From NCBI GenBank assembly GCA_003241385.1, contig QFPO01000001.1, positions 186,001 to 250,000 on the forward strand: a stretch of 64,000 bases of DNA, written 5' to 3'. Below the pieces are notes generated by a model. It worked only from the letters and a program-made list of their open reading frames with translations, had not been told where the DNA came from and searched no databases. Below, in pieces: positions 9,933 to 18,789 of this stretch (within the stretch, counting starts at the first letter, position 1; each line of letters opens with the position of its first letter). Made by a program: the position numbers and the translations under genes. This DNA is from Rhodanobacter denitrificans. Lineage in GTDB: Bacteria > Pseudomonadota > Gammaproteobacteria > Xanthomonadales > Rhodanobacteraceae.

Positions 9933-10637
9933 TCAGACCGCCGCGGCGGATCCGCTGTCGCCGTCGACCGACCACATGCGCTCGAGTCCGTAGAACTCGC
10001 GCGCGCGCGGCAGCATGATGTGGACGACGATGTCGCCGAGGTCGACCAGCACCCACTCGGCCTCGCGCTGGCCTTCGACGCCGAGCGGCGGCAGGCCGGC
10101 CTTCTTGGTCTGCTTGATGACCTCGTCGGCGATCGACTTGACGTGGCGGCTGGAGGTGCCGCCGGCGACGACGATGATGTCGGCGATCGAGGTGCGGCCG
10201 GTCACGTCGAGCTCGACGATGTCACGTGCCTTCAGATCCTCCAGCGCCTTGATCACGACGTCGCGCAGACGGGCGACGACGTCGGTCTCGCGCGCCGGCT
10301 TGGGCTGGGTGCGCTGACGCGGCGCCTTCGGTACGGCGGCCGGCTTCGGCTTGACGGTCGTGGCCGCCTTCTTGGCAGTGCGCGGAGCCGCGTTCTTGCC
10401 GGCGGCCGGCTTCGCGGTCGAACGGGCGGCCGTGCCGGCCGGACGCCGGGCGGTCCTGACGCCGTCGCCGGCGGCCTTGGCCGGCGTCTTGCCCACCGCC
10501 CTGGCCGGCGATCGCGTCGCAGACTTGGCGGCCGTCGCCGTCTTGCGCGCGGGCGCAGGCTTGGACGATGCGGCGCCGGTCGCGCGGGGAGTCTTGGCGG
10601 GAGCGGCCTTGGGCCGTGGGGTCTTCTTTGCGGTCAA
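9933..10637 (-). CDS. rsfS: Ribosome silencing factor RsfS with a histone-H1-like N-terminal extension
   Basis: 234 residues. Residues 117-234 are a full RsfS/YbeB domain (LEDLKARDIVELDVTGRTSIADIIVVAGG, SRHVKSIADEV, WVLVDLGDIVVHIM). This domain binds uL14 and blocks subunit joining in starvation. Residues 1-116 are an unusual Lys/Ala/Pro/Arg/Thr-rich segment with repeated PAKTP, AAKSA and KPAAG-type units, like histone H1 or AlgP tails. The start is a TTG at 10635-10637 preceded by GAGG seven bases away. No in-frame ATG exists before the domain. RsfS proteins are normally about 105-130 residues. nadD, its usual upstream neighbour, is not next to it here. Confidence 0.9.
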   Translation of the reverse strand: MTAKKTPRPKAAPAKTPRATGAASSKPAPARKTATAAKSATRSPARAVGKTPAKAAGDGVRTARRPAGTAARSTAKPAAGKNAAPRTAKKAATTVKPKPAAVPKAPRQRTQPKPARETDVVARLRDVVIKALEDLKARDIVELDVTGRTSIADIIVVAGGTSSRHVKSIADEVIKQTKKAGLPPLGVEGQREAEWVLVDLGDIVVHIMLPRAREFYGLERMWSVDGDSGSAAAV

Positions 10638-10910
10638 GGGTGAGCCTCGGGCATGGCGCGGCGCCGGAAGTGACGCGCGCGCAGTATAAGGCGATTCGCC
10701 GGCCGGGCCGGCGCGGCCGGCGGACCGGCCGAGTGCCGTTCATGCGAATCGCGGCGTCGAGACGGATCGCGGCGGCACGCGCGCTCCTCTCTCGTCGCGC
10801 TGCCCGCCGATGCGGACCCCCGGCCGGATTGTCGGCTCGGAAGCGGACCGGTACGCTCGGCCGCAGATTCACGGCGCTGCGACGCCGATCGGGCGAGAGG
10901 CGGACCATCG

Positions 10911-13283
10911 ATGAATCAAGCGGAGTACCGGTTCGGGCCCTTCCGCCTGCTGCCGGCCGCGCGCGAACTGTGGCGCGAGGACCGACTCGACACGCCGGCG
11001 CGCCTGGTGTTCGACTGCCTGGCCTATCTCGTCGAGCGGCGCGAACGTGCAGTCGGCCGCGACGAGCTGGTCGCGGCGATCTGGGGACGCGTCGACATCG
11101 CCGAGGCGCGCGTCAGCGAGCTGGTCGTACGCGCGCGCCGCGCGGTCGGCGACGACGGCCAGGCGCAGCGGATCATCCGCACCGTGCCGGGCTTCGGCTA
11201 TCGCTGGGTCGCCGAGGTCGCCGACGGTGCGGCGGACGCGGGACTCGAACCCGCGTCCGGCGCGATGCCCGCAGAGGAATCCGAGCTTCCGGCCGGCGGC
11301 GCCGCCGCAGCGCCGGATGTCGCGCGTGCGCCGTCGCGACGGTGGACCTGGATGCCGCTCGCGGCCGCCGTCGCGCTCGCGGCGGCCACGACACTGGCGC
11401 TGTGGCAGCGTCCGCGATCCGCAGCGTCGGACGCAGCGGTGCCGACACCGACGGCCACCGCCTCGGACGCGCCGAACGCGGTCGTGCTGCCGCTGCGAAT
11501 CGACGGCCCTTCCGGCTCGCAATGGCTGCGGCTCGGTGCGATGGAGCTGATCGCCGAGCGCCTGTCCGATGCGGGCCTGCGCGTGCCGCCGAGCGAGAGC
11601 GTGCTCGGCCTGACCGGCCGCGACGGCCAGGCCGACCGCACGGCGCGCGACGCCCTGGATCGCACGTTCGGCCGGGCGTTGCTGATCGCCGGCAGCGCGG
11701 TCCGCGCCGGCAGCCAGTGGCAGGTCGGCCTCGAGACGACGACCGCCGACGGCGTCCAGCATCGCGTCGAGGCCACGCATCGCGATGCGATCGAGGCCGC
11801 ACGCCAGGCCGGCGATCTGCTGCTGGCCGCACTCGGCCGCCTGCCGCCGGACACGGCCGACGAGCACGGCGACGACGAGGAGCGGCTGCGCCAGATCCAG
11901 GCCGCGTTGCTGGCCAACCAGCTCGACGTCGCGCAGGCGCTGTTCGACTCGCTCGCGCCCGATCAGGCGCAGCGGCCGGCGATCGCATATCAGCAGGCGC
12001 GGCTGCACCTGCTGACCGGCCGGCACGCGGCTGCATACGAGCTGCTCACGAACCTGATCGGCGCGCCGGAAGCCCGGTCCCAGCCAGTGCTGCTCGGCAA
12101 GGCGCATACGCTGCGCGCGACCGTGCAGTTCCGGCAGGCCCGGTTCGCGGCGGCCGCAGCGGATTTCGACGCTGCGCTGGACGCGCTCGGCGATCTCGAC
12201 GCGCCGGCCGAGCGCGGCATGGCGTTGAGCGGCCGCGGCGCCGCGCGACTGGCGACACAGCGCTTCGACGATGCCGCACTCGACCTCGGCCGCGCGCGCA
12301 TGGAGTTCGAACGCGCCGGCGACGCGTTCGGCCTCGCCCAGACCGATGCCAACTTCGGTCTGCTCGAAAGCCAGCAGGGCCGCATCGAACAGGCCCTGCC
12401 GTACCTGGCCGGCGCCGCCGAGCGCTTCGAAGCGCTCGGCGCGGTCGAGCGCCTGCTCTCGGTGCTCGATCCGGTGTTCGATCTGCACGTCCTGCTGCTG
12501 CAATGGCCCGAGGCGCTGGCGACCAGCGATCGCCAGTGGGCCTTGCGCGAGCGTGTCCGCGATCCCGGCCAGCGACTGCTGCTGGCGGTCAATCGCAGCA
12601 CGGCGCTGGCCGCACTCGGACGTCTGCGCGAGGCCGACGCCGTCCTGGCCGAGGCCGCATCGCTGCTGGCCGAGACGCCGCCGACGGCAGCGCGCTACTA
12701 CCATGCCCAGCGCGCCCGGCTCGATCTGACGCTGGGACGGTCGGCCGCAGCTGCCGCCGCTGCCGACCGTGCCCTCGAAGCCTGGACAACCCAGCCTGAC
12801 GACTGGCTGCGCGGCCAGGTCGTGCTGGCGCGGCAGCGCGCGACGGCCGGGACCACGCGATCGGCGCGCGTCGATGCCGAGCTCGACGCCGCAGCCGCGC
12901 GCGATCCGGACGAGGTCGCACCCTCACTGCTGATCGCGCTGGCCGAACGCGCTGCGGTGCGCGGCCTGCCCGAGGAAACCGAACGACGCTATGCACAAGC
13001 GCTGACCGCGGCGGGCCGGCGTGGTGTGCCGGCCGATCTGGCCGCGGCAGTGGCCGCGCAGGCCGGCTGGCTGCTGGCGGCCGGCCGGGCTACCGACGCG
13101 GCTGCGCTGGCTGGCCGCGTCGCGCCGTTTGCCGATCGCGATTTCGAGTGCGCTCTGCTGCAGGTCGCGGTACTGCAGGCGCTCGGTCCGCAGCGGACCT
13201 GGTCGGTCGCGCTGCGCCGCACGCAGGCGCTGGCCGGCGAGCGCACGATCCCCGAGGCGCTGACGCGCGCGCCGGCGGCCTGA
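10911..13283 (+). CDS. Membrane-bound winged-helix transcriptional regulator with TPR-rich C-terminus (module 1)
   Basis: 790 residues. Residues 1-101 form an OmpR/CadC-type winged helix (Trans_reg_C), including DELVAAIWGRVDIAEARVSELV and IIRTVPGFGYRW. A Pro/Ala-rich linker leads to one transmembrane helix at about 145-166. The long C-terminal part is periplasmic by analogy with CadC and consists of Ala/Leu-rich helical repeats like TPRs. CadC-like proteins bind DNA while anchored in the membrane and respond to periplasmic signals. It is closely related to the protein at 30889-33186 (shared LPLxIxG and LGAMxLIAxRL motifs) and more distantly to 25250-27655. It converges on a large secreted protein gene 240 bases away. 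Confidence 0.85.
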   Translation: MNQAEYRFGPFRLLPAARELWREDRLDTPARLVFDCLAYLVERRERAVGRDELVAAIWGRVDIAEARVSELVVRARRAVGDDGQAQRIIRTVPGFGYRWVAEVADGAADAGLEPASGAMPAEESELPAGGAAAAPDVARAPSRRWTWMPLAAAVALAAATTLALWQRPRSAASDAAVPTPTATASDAPNAVVLPLRIDGPSGSQWLRLGAMELIAERLSDAGLRVPPSESVLGLTGRDGQADRTARDALDRTFGRALLIAGSAVRAGSQWQVGLETTTADGVQHRVEATHRDAIEAARQAGDLLLAALGRLPPDTADEHGDDEERLRQIQAALLANQLDVAQALFDSLAPDQAQRPAIAYQQARLHLLTGRHAAAYELLTNLIGAPEARSQPVLLGKAHTLRATVQFRQARFAAAAADFDAALDALGDLDAPAERGMALSGRGAARLATQRFDDAALDLGRARMEFERAGDAFGLAQTDANFGLLESQQGRIEQALPYLAGAAERFEALGAVERLLSVLDPVFDLHVLLLQWPEALATSDRQWALRERVRDPGQRLLLAVNRSTALAALGRLREADAVLAEAASLLAETPPTAARYYHAQRARLDLTLGRSAAAAAAADRALEAWTTQPDDWLRGQVVLARQRATAGTTRSARVDAELDAAAARDPDEVAPSLLIALAERAAVRGLPEETERRYAQALTAAGRRGVPADLAAAVAAQAGWLLAAGRATDAAALAGRVAPFADRDFECALLQVAVLQALGPQRTWSVALRRTQALAGERTIPEALTRAPAA

Positions 13284-13422
13284 GATCGCGCGATCGAACG
13301 GCCGCCGCAGCGGCGCCACCGGGCATCCGGGAAGTCGAGCCGCCGGTGTTCGGCAGCGCCGCCGGCATCCGCGTGACCGGGTGTTCCGTCTTGGGTTCCG
13401 GGCTCATGCAGTGCCGCAAGAC

Positions 13423-13450
13423 GACACCGGCGCCCGAAGGCGCCGGTGTC
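13423..13450. terminator. Bidirectional hairpin between convergent genes
   Basis: A perfect 12-bp stem, GACACCGGCGCC (13423-13434) with GGCGCCGGTGTC (13439-13450), closed by a CGAA loop. It lies in the 240-base gap between convergent genes and could end transcription from both sides. T-runs are weak (GTCTTG on the minus side). Confidence 0.65.
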
Positions 13451-13523
13451 CGGATAGACGCCGCTGCGGCAGCGCGCAACGCGGGCGCCATGCCGCGCGT
13501 GCGAACGCCCGCGACCGTGTCCG

Positions 13524-16500
13524 CTACGGCGACTCGAACCCGTTCGCGAACAACGCATCGGTACCGACCGTGAACGTCACCGGCACCTGCAGCAGCGGGC
13601 GGGTCGGATCGTTGCTGGCCACGCACAGATTCGCCGCGTAGGTACCGGTCGCCAAGCCGCCGGCGTCGAACACGACGCGCGCGGGGGACTGCTGACCCGG
13701 CGCGGTGACGCCGCTGACGAGGTCGTAGAACAGCCATGGCACCGAGTCGGGCCGCGCGCAGGCACCGCCCGGCCTGGCGATCGCCAGCGCCGCCAGATTC
13801 ATGAAGTCGTAGCGGTAGTCGAAGCGCCCGATCAGCGTCGCCAACCCGGTGAGCGGATCGACCGAGTACATGCCGACCAGGGCCGGCGAGCCGTCGACAT
13901 ATCCCGCCAGGTACAGCACGCCGCTGGCGTCGTCGAAGTCCATGCTCTGCTTGTAGTTGGCGTCGAAGCCGATCGAGCCGATCGGCTGCGCGGCGCCGCT
14001 GATCTTGTCGATCGCGACGAGTGCGTCGTGGTAGATGTCCAGGCCGACCATCTGGCCGTTCGGCGCGATCGCGATGTCGATGAGGCACAGCGGCGCACCG
14101 GTGACGATCTCGGCGACCGGCGCATTGACGCCGCTGACCGGATCGAAGGTGTTGAGGAACGAACGCTTGCCGGCTGCCGGATCCGGGTTGTCGCAGGTCG
14201 ATGACGTCGCATACAGCGTGCGCGTGCTCTCGTCCCAGGCCATGCCGGTCCAGTGCTGCGCGGCCGGCGGCGTGCTGACCGCGACCTCGCTCAACTGGCC
14301 GGTCGCCGTGTCGATCGTCGACAGGCATTCGTCGGCGACCGACTCGCACTGCGTGATCACGTACTCGCGGCTGAAGTCGGTGCCGACGAAGTCGCCGGCC
14401 AGCGTCTCGTGCGTGACGCCGACGCGGACGAAGCGGCCGGGATGCAGCGCGTCCAGACCGACCAGCTCGATGTACTGCAGCGCTTCGCTCTTGACGCCGT
14501 AGGCCGGCAGTTCGAATACCGCCTCGGGCAGCCACGGCGCCGGATCCGGACGCCAGACGGGGGTCGCGCCGACACCGGCCGGCGGCGTGCCGAGCGCCGT
14601 GTGCGACGGATCGCCGAGCGGCGCCACGTGGCGCGGTCCGGGTGGCAGGTGGGCGGCCGCCGAGACGCGGTCGAGCGTCCACTCCAGCGCCAGATTGCCG
14701 TCGTTGGCGATGCCGAGCGTGCGGATCAGCACTTCGTCGCGGACCGCCTGGACCGTCATGGACTGTGGCGTCGCGCGAATCCTCGGCATGCCGATGCCGA
14801 GCGTCGCGCCCGCCTGTGTACGGTATGCGGGGATCGCCGGCTGCCAGCGGATCGTCTGGCCGGCCGACACGCGCGGCTGCTCGATCGAGTACTCCTGGCG
14901 CAGCTGGCGCGAGGTGTCGATCAGCGCGATCGACGCCGACGCGCCGCGGTCGATCAGCAGCGGATCTCCGCCTTCGGTGTCGAACGCCACGTCGGCGTAG
15001 TGGAACGTGATCGCGCCGGACTCGTCGAGGATCAGCTGGAAGCCGATGCCGCAGTCCTGCGGCGGCGCCGCGCAGCCCAGGCCGATCAGCTCCTCGAGGA
15101 AGTGGTTCTTCTGCCGCCACTCGACGACGAGGCGGCGCGCCGGCGCCTGCCCGACGACCGCATGGCGGACCGATCCGGCCTCGCCGAGCGCGTCCCAGTA
15201 CGGCAGCAGGCTGTCGTTGGCGTCCGGCGGCGGCGGAAACCAGTTGTCGGCACCGAACAGCGGGAATGCGCCGCCGCAGGCTTCGGGGCGCGTGACGAAC
15301 TGCGCCGCGCCGTTGTTGTAGACGCACAGTCCGTCCTCCTCGCCGTTGCCGAAGCTGCGCCCGTACAGCGTGAACGGAAACGGCAGTCGCACCAGCGCGT
15401 TGTCGTGGACGAGACTGCCGCCGTCACCGAGCTCGACCCGGTCGGTGGGCGCCGCGTCGTCGACGTCGTAGGTCGGCAGTGCCGGCAGCGCGGTCCAGTT
15501 GAACACCGCTGCATTGGCGGCACCGGCGACGACGACCTTGTTGTAGTGCGCAGTCGCGCCCGGCGCGATCTCCAGCTCGAACAGCACCGACTCGAACGGA
15601 TCGCCCGGAACCGCCACCGGTACGTCGAAGCCGCTGGCGCTCAGCGAGTGGTAGCGCAGCGTCTGCGCGGTACGGTTGGTGACCGAGAAGCAGTAGTTGA
15701 CCGGCGTGCCGGCGACGACGTCGAGCGAGGTCGCGCTCGCGCAGGCCGGCGGCGCCTCGGTGCCGAGCGTGACGACGACGTCGATCGTCGCCGGGTCGAC
15801 GACCTGCGTGACGGGCGCCGACGTCGAGCCGGCATTGGCGGCGTCGCCGGCATAGTGTGCGCTGATCGCGTGGCTGCCCGTGCCGAGCGCCGAGGTGGTC
15901 AGGCGCGCGCGCGACGAGCCGTCCAGCGGCGCCGTGCCGAGCGCCGTCGCACCGTCGAAGAAGGTCACCGATCCGGTCGGTGTCGGGCTGTTGAAGACCG
16001 TGGTGCCGACGCTCGCCGTGAACGTCACGGCCTGCCCGGCGATCGACGGATTGCGGTCGCTGACGACGGCGGTGACGGTGGCCGGCCGTTCGATCACCTG
16101 GTCGAGGACGGCCGACACCGAGGCGGCATGGCCGGCGTCGCCGGCGTAGCGCACGGTCAGCGCATGGCTGCCGGCCGAGAGGTTGGCGCCCATCGTGCCC
16201 TGGCCGTCGGCCTCCAGGTCGATCGTGATGATCGGCGTCGCGCCGTCGTAGAACGTGACCTGGCCGCCCGGCACGCTGGTGCCGGATGCGGCGCTCACGC
16301 TGGCCCGATAGAGGACCAGCTGGCCGAACGGGGCCGGGTTGGCGCTGCTGGTCAGCGTGGTGACGGTGGCGACGCCGCCGGCCGGGGCGGTCGCGGCGAC
16401 GGGAGGGACGGCCAGCGCGAGCAGCGCGGCGACCAGTACGGCGACGGCCCAGCGCGGTCGGCGCGGACGGGACGGGACGCCGGCGCGCACGGCGGCCGGC

Positions 16501-16529
16501 GGCGAAACGGAACACTCGATCATGGACAT
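13524..16529 (-). CDS. Large secreted Ig-repeat/beta-propeller-like protein with GFE C-terminal tail (module 1)
   Basis: 1001 residues. A long-n-region signal peptide (hydrophobic core about 27-47, ending PPVAATA) is followed by two Ig-like (Big_3-type) repeats of about 95 residues, each with G-x-V-T-F-x-D-G-A and SHAxxxxYAGD. The middle carries paired Cys and a LCVYNNGAAQF block. Residues 650-900 look like a propeller-type surface region with the GLDIYHDALVAIDK and TGMAWDESTRTLYA segments. A closing ASH/BACON-like domain ends DALFANGFESP. It is a paralogue of 28381-30693 over the non-Ig part. The ribosome site GGGGAA precedes the first of two close ATGs. Function is unknown; probably surface-exposed or extracellular. 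Confidence 0.8.
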   Translation of the reverse strand: MSMIECSVSPPAAVRAGVPSRPRRPRWAVAVLVAALLALAVPPVAATAPAGGVATVTTLTSSANPAPFGQLVLYRASVSAASGTSVPGGQVTFYDGATPIITIDLEADGQGTMGANLSAGSHALTVRYAGDAGHAASVSAVLDQVIERPATVTAVVSDRNPSIAGQAVTFTASVGTTVFNSPTPTGSVTFFDGATALGTAPLDGSSRARLTTSALGTGSHAISAHYAGDAANAGSTSAPVTQVVDPATIDVVVTLGTEAPPACASATSLDVVAGTPVNYCFSVTNRTAQTLRYHSLSASGFDVPVAVPGDPFESVLFELEIAPGATAHYNKVVVAGAANAAVFNWTALPALPTYDVDDAAPTDRVELGDGGSLVHDNALVRLPFPFTLYGRSFGNGEEDGLCVYNNGAAQFVTRPEACGGAFPLFGADNWFPPPPDANDSLLPYWDALGEAGSVRHAVVGQAPARRLVVEWRQKNHFLEELIGLGCAAPPQDCGIGFQLILDESGAITFHYADVAFDTEGGDPLLIDRGASASIALIDTSRQLRQEYSIEQPRVSAGQTIRWQPAIPAYRTQAGATLGIGMPRIRATPQSMTVQAVRDEVLIRTLGIANDGNLALEWTLDRVSAAAHLPPGPRHVAPLGDPSHTALGTPPAGVGATPVWRPDPAPWLPEAVFELPAYGVKSEALQYIELVGLDALHPGRFVRVGVTHETLAGDFVGTDFSREYVITQCESVADECLSTIDTATGQLSEVAVSTPPAAQHWTGMAWDESTRTLYATSSTCDNPDPAAGKRSFLNTFDPVSGVNAPVAEIVTGAPLCLIDIAIAPNGQMVGLDIYHDALVAIDKISGAAQPIGSIGFDANYKQSMDFDDASGVLYLAGYVDGSPALVGMYSVDPLTGLATLIGRFDYRYDFMNLAALAIARPGGACARPDSVPWLFYDLVSGVTAPGQQSPARVVFDAGGLATGTYAANLCVASNDPTRPLLQVPVTFTVGTDALFANGFESP

Positions 16530-16673
16530 GGTTTCCCCATAGCGGATGCGCGCCCGCTGCGTCCGGACCGGACCACGACCCGCCGCGGCGTGACGCCCGG
16601 TGGGCCGCGCCGGTCGATGCGGCGGGCTCGCGACCACCGTAGCGACGGTGCTTTTCCTAAGCGATCCAAAGCC

Positions 16674-16734
16674 ATGGCAGATCGATGGCAAAGCGATGGT
16701 GCGCGGTACGGACCGGCATGGCAGGACGATGGCA
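16674..16734 (-). repeat. Helically phased ATGGCA (TGCCAT) repeats upstream of the module 1 secreted gene
   Basis: Exact ATGGCA occurs at 16674, 16685, 16718 and 16729, with ATGGTG at 16696. All starts are separated by multiples of 11 bases. Read on the minus strand, the gene's own direction, this is a tandem C(T)TGCCAT array 145-205 bases upstream of the ATG at 16529. OmpR/PhoB-type winged helices bind direct repeats with 11-bp spacing. The site lies just outside the response-regulator gene that ends at 16768. Confidence 0.6.
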
Positions 16735-16767
16735 GGCCCCGCGGACGCGGCGATGGCGCGGGCGTCT

Positions 16768-17394
16768 TCAGATCTCGAAGATGCCGCGCTTGAGCGCGAT
16801 CGTGACCGCATGGGTGCGGTCGTTGGCGCCGAGCTTGGACAGGATGTTCTTCATATGCGCCTTGACGGTCTCCTCGGCGATCGCCAGCCGCACCGCGACG
16901 TCCTTGTTCGCATTGCCGCCCGCGACCAGACGCAGCACCTCGATCTCGCGTTCGGTCAGCGCGTCGTCGGCGGCGTGCTCGGCGATGCCGGCCGCGATCG
17001 ATTCGGGGATCCGGCGCCGTCCGGCGTGCACGCTGCGGATCGTGTCGAGCAGTTCGCGGCGCAGCGTATGCTTGAGCAGATAGGCGGCGGCGCCGGCCTT
17101 GAGCGCACGCAGCGCCTGCACGTCGCCGCCGTGCGTCGTCAGCACGACGATCCGCGCGGCCGGGAACTCGGCGCGGATCGCGCCGATCGCCTCGATGCCA
17201 TCGACGCCCGGCATCTGCAGGTCCATCAGCGTGACGTCGGGACGGCAGCGCCGGTAGGCCTCGATCGCCTCGCGGCCGTCGGTCGCCTCGCCGACCAGCT
17301 CCATGTCGGACTGTCCCCCGATCACGGCGGCGATGCCCTCGCGCAGCAGCGGGTGATCGTCGACGGTCAGGATCCGGATCGGCAACGCGGTCAT
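16768..17394 (-). CDS. Orphan NarL/FixJ-family response regulator
   Basis: 208 residues. The receiver domain (1-120) has VDDHP near the start, the phospho-acceptor Asp in VTLMDLQMPG and Thr-Thr in VVLTTHG. The C-terminal LuxR-type HTH reads LTEREIEVLRLVAGGNANKDVA, then VKAHMKNILSKLGANDRTHAV. It is very similar to the regulator at 46857-47585, especially in the recognition helix. No histidine kinase gene is adjacent, so its partner must be elsewhere. The start is the ATG giving MTALPIRILTVDDHP; 27 more upstream codons are Pro-rich and unlikely. Confidence 0.9.
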   Translation of the reverse strand: MTALPIRILTVDDHPLLREGIAAVIGGQSDMELVGEATDGREAIEAYRRCRPDVTLMDLQMPGVDGIEAIGAIRAEFPAARIVVLTTHGGDVQALRALKAGAAAYLLKHTLRRELLDTIRSVHAGRRRIPESIAAGIAEHAADDALTEREIEVLRLVAGGNANKDVAVRLAIAEETVKAHMKNILSKLGANDRTHAVTIALKRGIFEI

Positions 17395-17450
17395 CGGCGG
17401 CTCGGGCAGCGGGGACGGCGACAGGCCCCGGCAGGCGGGACTGGGTGGCC

Positions 17451-17482
17451 ATTGTAGAACCTGCGGTCCCTCCAAAGAGGGA
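17451..17482 (-). promoter_or_regulatory. Possible promoter and operator of the response regulator gene
   Basis: On the minus strand a good -10 hexamer, TACAAT, lies at 17456-17451, about 57 bases upstream of the start codon. A perfect inverted repeat, TCCCTC-caaa-GAGGGA (17467-17482), sits where the -35 region would be. No TTGACA-like -35 is visible, which would suit an activated promoter. Confidence 0.4.
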
Positions 17483-17540
17483 GCGACCCGCTCCCCGGGC
17501 TCGGGATGTGGCGGCCGCCGCGACGGCCTAGCCTGGACCG

Positions 17541-17912
17541 GTGCAGCGACTCTTCTCCATGTTTCCGCATGGTATGCCCGGCATCGCGCTGGCGCTGCTG
17601 CGGATCGGTGCGGCCGCCACCGTGCTGGCCGGCATGGACACCGACGCCGGGGCGTCCTGGTCGACCGCCGGCCTCGCGGTGCTCGCGGTCGGTCTGGTCG
17701 CCGGCGTGGCGACGCCGCCGCTGGCCGGCCTCGGTGCCCTCCATGCGCTGTTCACGCTGATCGGCGGCGGCCGTGCCGAGCCGCTGGCCGGCGGCCTCGG
17801 CGTGCTGGTCTGCGCCGCCCTGGCCTTGCTCGGGCCGGGCGCCTATTCGCTCGACGCCCTGCGCTACGGCCGTCGTCGACTGGCGCTGCCGCCACCACGG
17901 CGGCGTCGATGA
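17541..17912 (+). CDS. Small hydrophobic membrane protein (DoxX-like in style)
   Basis: 123 residues starting at GTG. Three to four hydrophobic segments rich in Gly, Ala and Leu (ALALLRIGAAATVLAGM, GLAVLAVGLVAGVATPPLAGLGALHAL, GGLGVLVCAALALLGPGAYSLDAL) are followed by an Arg-rich tail. The GPGxYSLDA ending recalls DoxX-like membrane proteins, but the match is too short for certainty. It is transcribed away from the response regulator, with a shared upstream region of 146 bases. Confidence 0.6.
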   Translation: MQRLFSMFPHGMPGIALALLRIGAAATVLAGMDTDAGASWSTAGLAVLAVGLVAGVATPPLAGLGALHALFTLIGGGRAEPLAGGLGVLVCAALALLGPGAYSLDALRYGRRRLALPPPRRRR

Positions 17913-18090
17913 AACCCTCTCCCCTCGCATCCCTCCATCGGGGGACTGCCGCGGTGTTCTTTTCGGGGTGGGCGTGCGCATCGACGCGGCCGATCATGCC
18001 GTCCGCGCGATCTGCTCCGCCCCCAGCACACTTCCGATCGCCAGCCGCGCGTCGCCAGCGGCGGCGGTCCGACCGATCGAGGACCTCGCG

Positions 18091-18594
18091 ATGAACACGA
18101 CCGGCCATCGTCCCAGCGAACCCCGCGAACGGCTGGGGCCACCCCTGCCCTGCATGCGCGCCGCCGCACCGGCCGATGCGAGCCCGCCGCCTGCCGGCTT
18201 CGGCGAGGCGCACGGCGTGACGCTGCCGTCCGCTTCACGCCGGCGCGGCCTGAGCCGGCGTGCGCTGACGCGCGCGCTGGCCTACATCGAGGCGCATCTG
18301 GGCGACGAGGTCAGTCTCGACGATCTGGCCGGTGCGGCGTCGATCAGCCGCTTCCATTTCGCACGCCTGTTCCGTGCCAGTACCGGCCACAGTCCGATGG
18401 CGTTCCTGCTGCGGCTGCGGATCGCACGTGCGCAGGACATGCTGCATGCCGGCAACCGTCGCATCGCCGAGATCGCCGCCGCGCTCGGCTTCTTCGACCA
18501 GAGCCACTTCGCGCGCACGTTCCGGCGTCTGACCGGGCAGTCGCCGCGCGAGTACGCGCGTTGCGCGACGCGCGGCGACGCCGAAGCAGCCTGA
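18091..18594 (+). CDS. AraC-family transcriptional regulator
   Basis: 167 residues. A disordered N-terminal 50 residues precede the standard AraC/XylS DNA-binding domain (about 58-157). Its two helix-turn-helix units are LDDLAGAASISRFHFARLFRASTGHSP's helices near 76-95 and IAEIAAALGFFDQSHFARTFRRLTGQSP's near 125-145, with YIEAHL at the domain start. There is no sugar- or ligand-binding domain, so it resembles the short SoxS/MarA-like members. The ATG at 18091 was chosen over upstream in-frame starts because the sequence before it is low-complexity. The target is unknown; glutathione peroxidase lies downstream. Confidence 0.85.
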   Translation: MNTTGHRPSEPRERLGPPLPCMRAAAPADASPPPAGFGEAHGVTLPSASRRRGLSRRALTRALAYIEAHLGDEVSLDDLAGAASISRFHFARLFRASTGHSPMAFLLRLRIARAQDMLHAGNRRIAEIAAALGFFDQSHFARTFRRLTGQSPREYARCATRGDAEAA

Positions 18595-18789
18595 AACGGC
18601 GACCGCGCCGATGCCGCCGGTGCGAGACCGCGACGGCACGGTGGATCGGGCCGCACCCGTAGCGGCGGCGCGGCGGCTGCTCAACGGCTGCGCCGCAGTC
18701 GCCGCTTTGATCGAGCGCCTGACCGCGCCCGCCACCGACCGGCGGCCCGCGCCGGCTATGATCGCAGCCTTCGCCTCGTGAGGTTCCCG

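Noticed and set aside
11234..11258. A tRNA T-arm-like hairpin on the minus strand (stem GGACGCGGG, loop ACTCGAA)
   Set aside because: The reverse complement mimics GCGGG-TTCGAGT-CCCGC, but no acceptor, D or anticodon arm surrounds it, and it lies in the linker-coding part of a well-supported regulator gene.
16674..16734. CRISPR-like or iteron array
   Set aside because: Units are only 6 bases long with 11-bp period and no unique spacers or replication gene; a regulator site is more likely.
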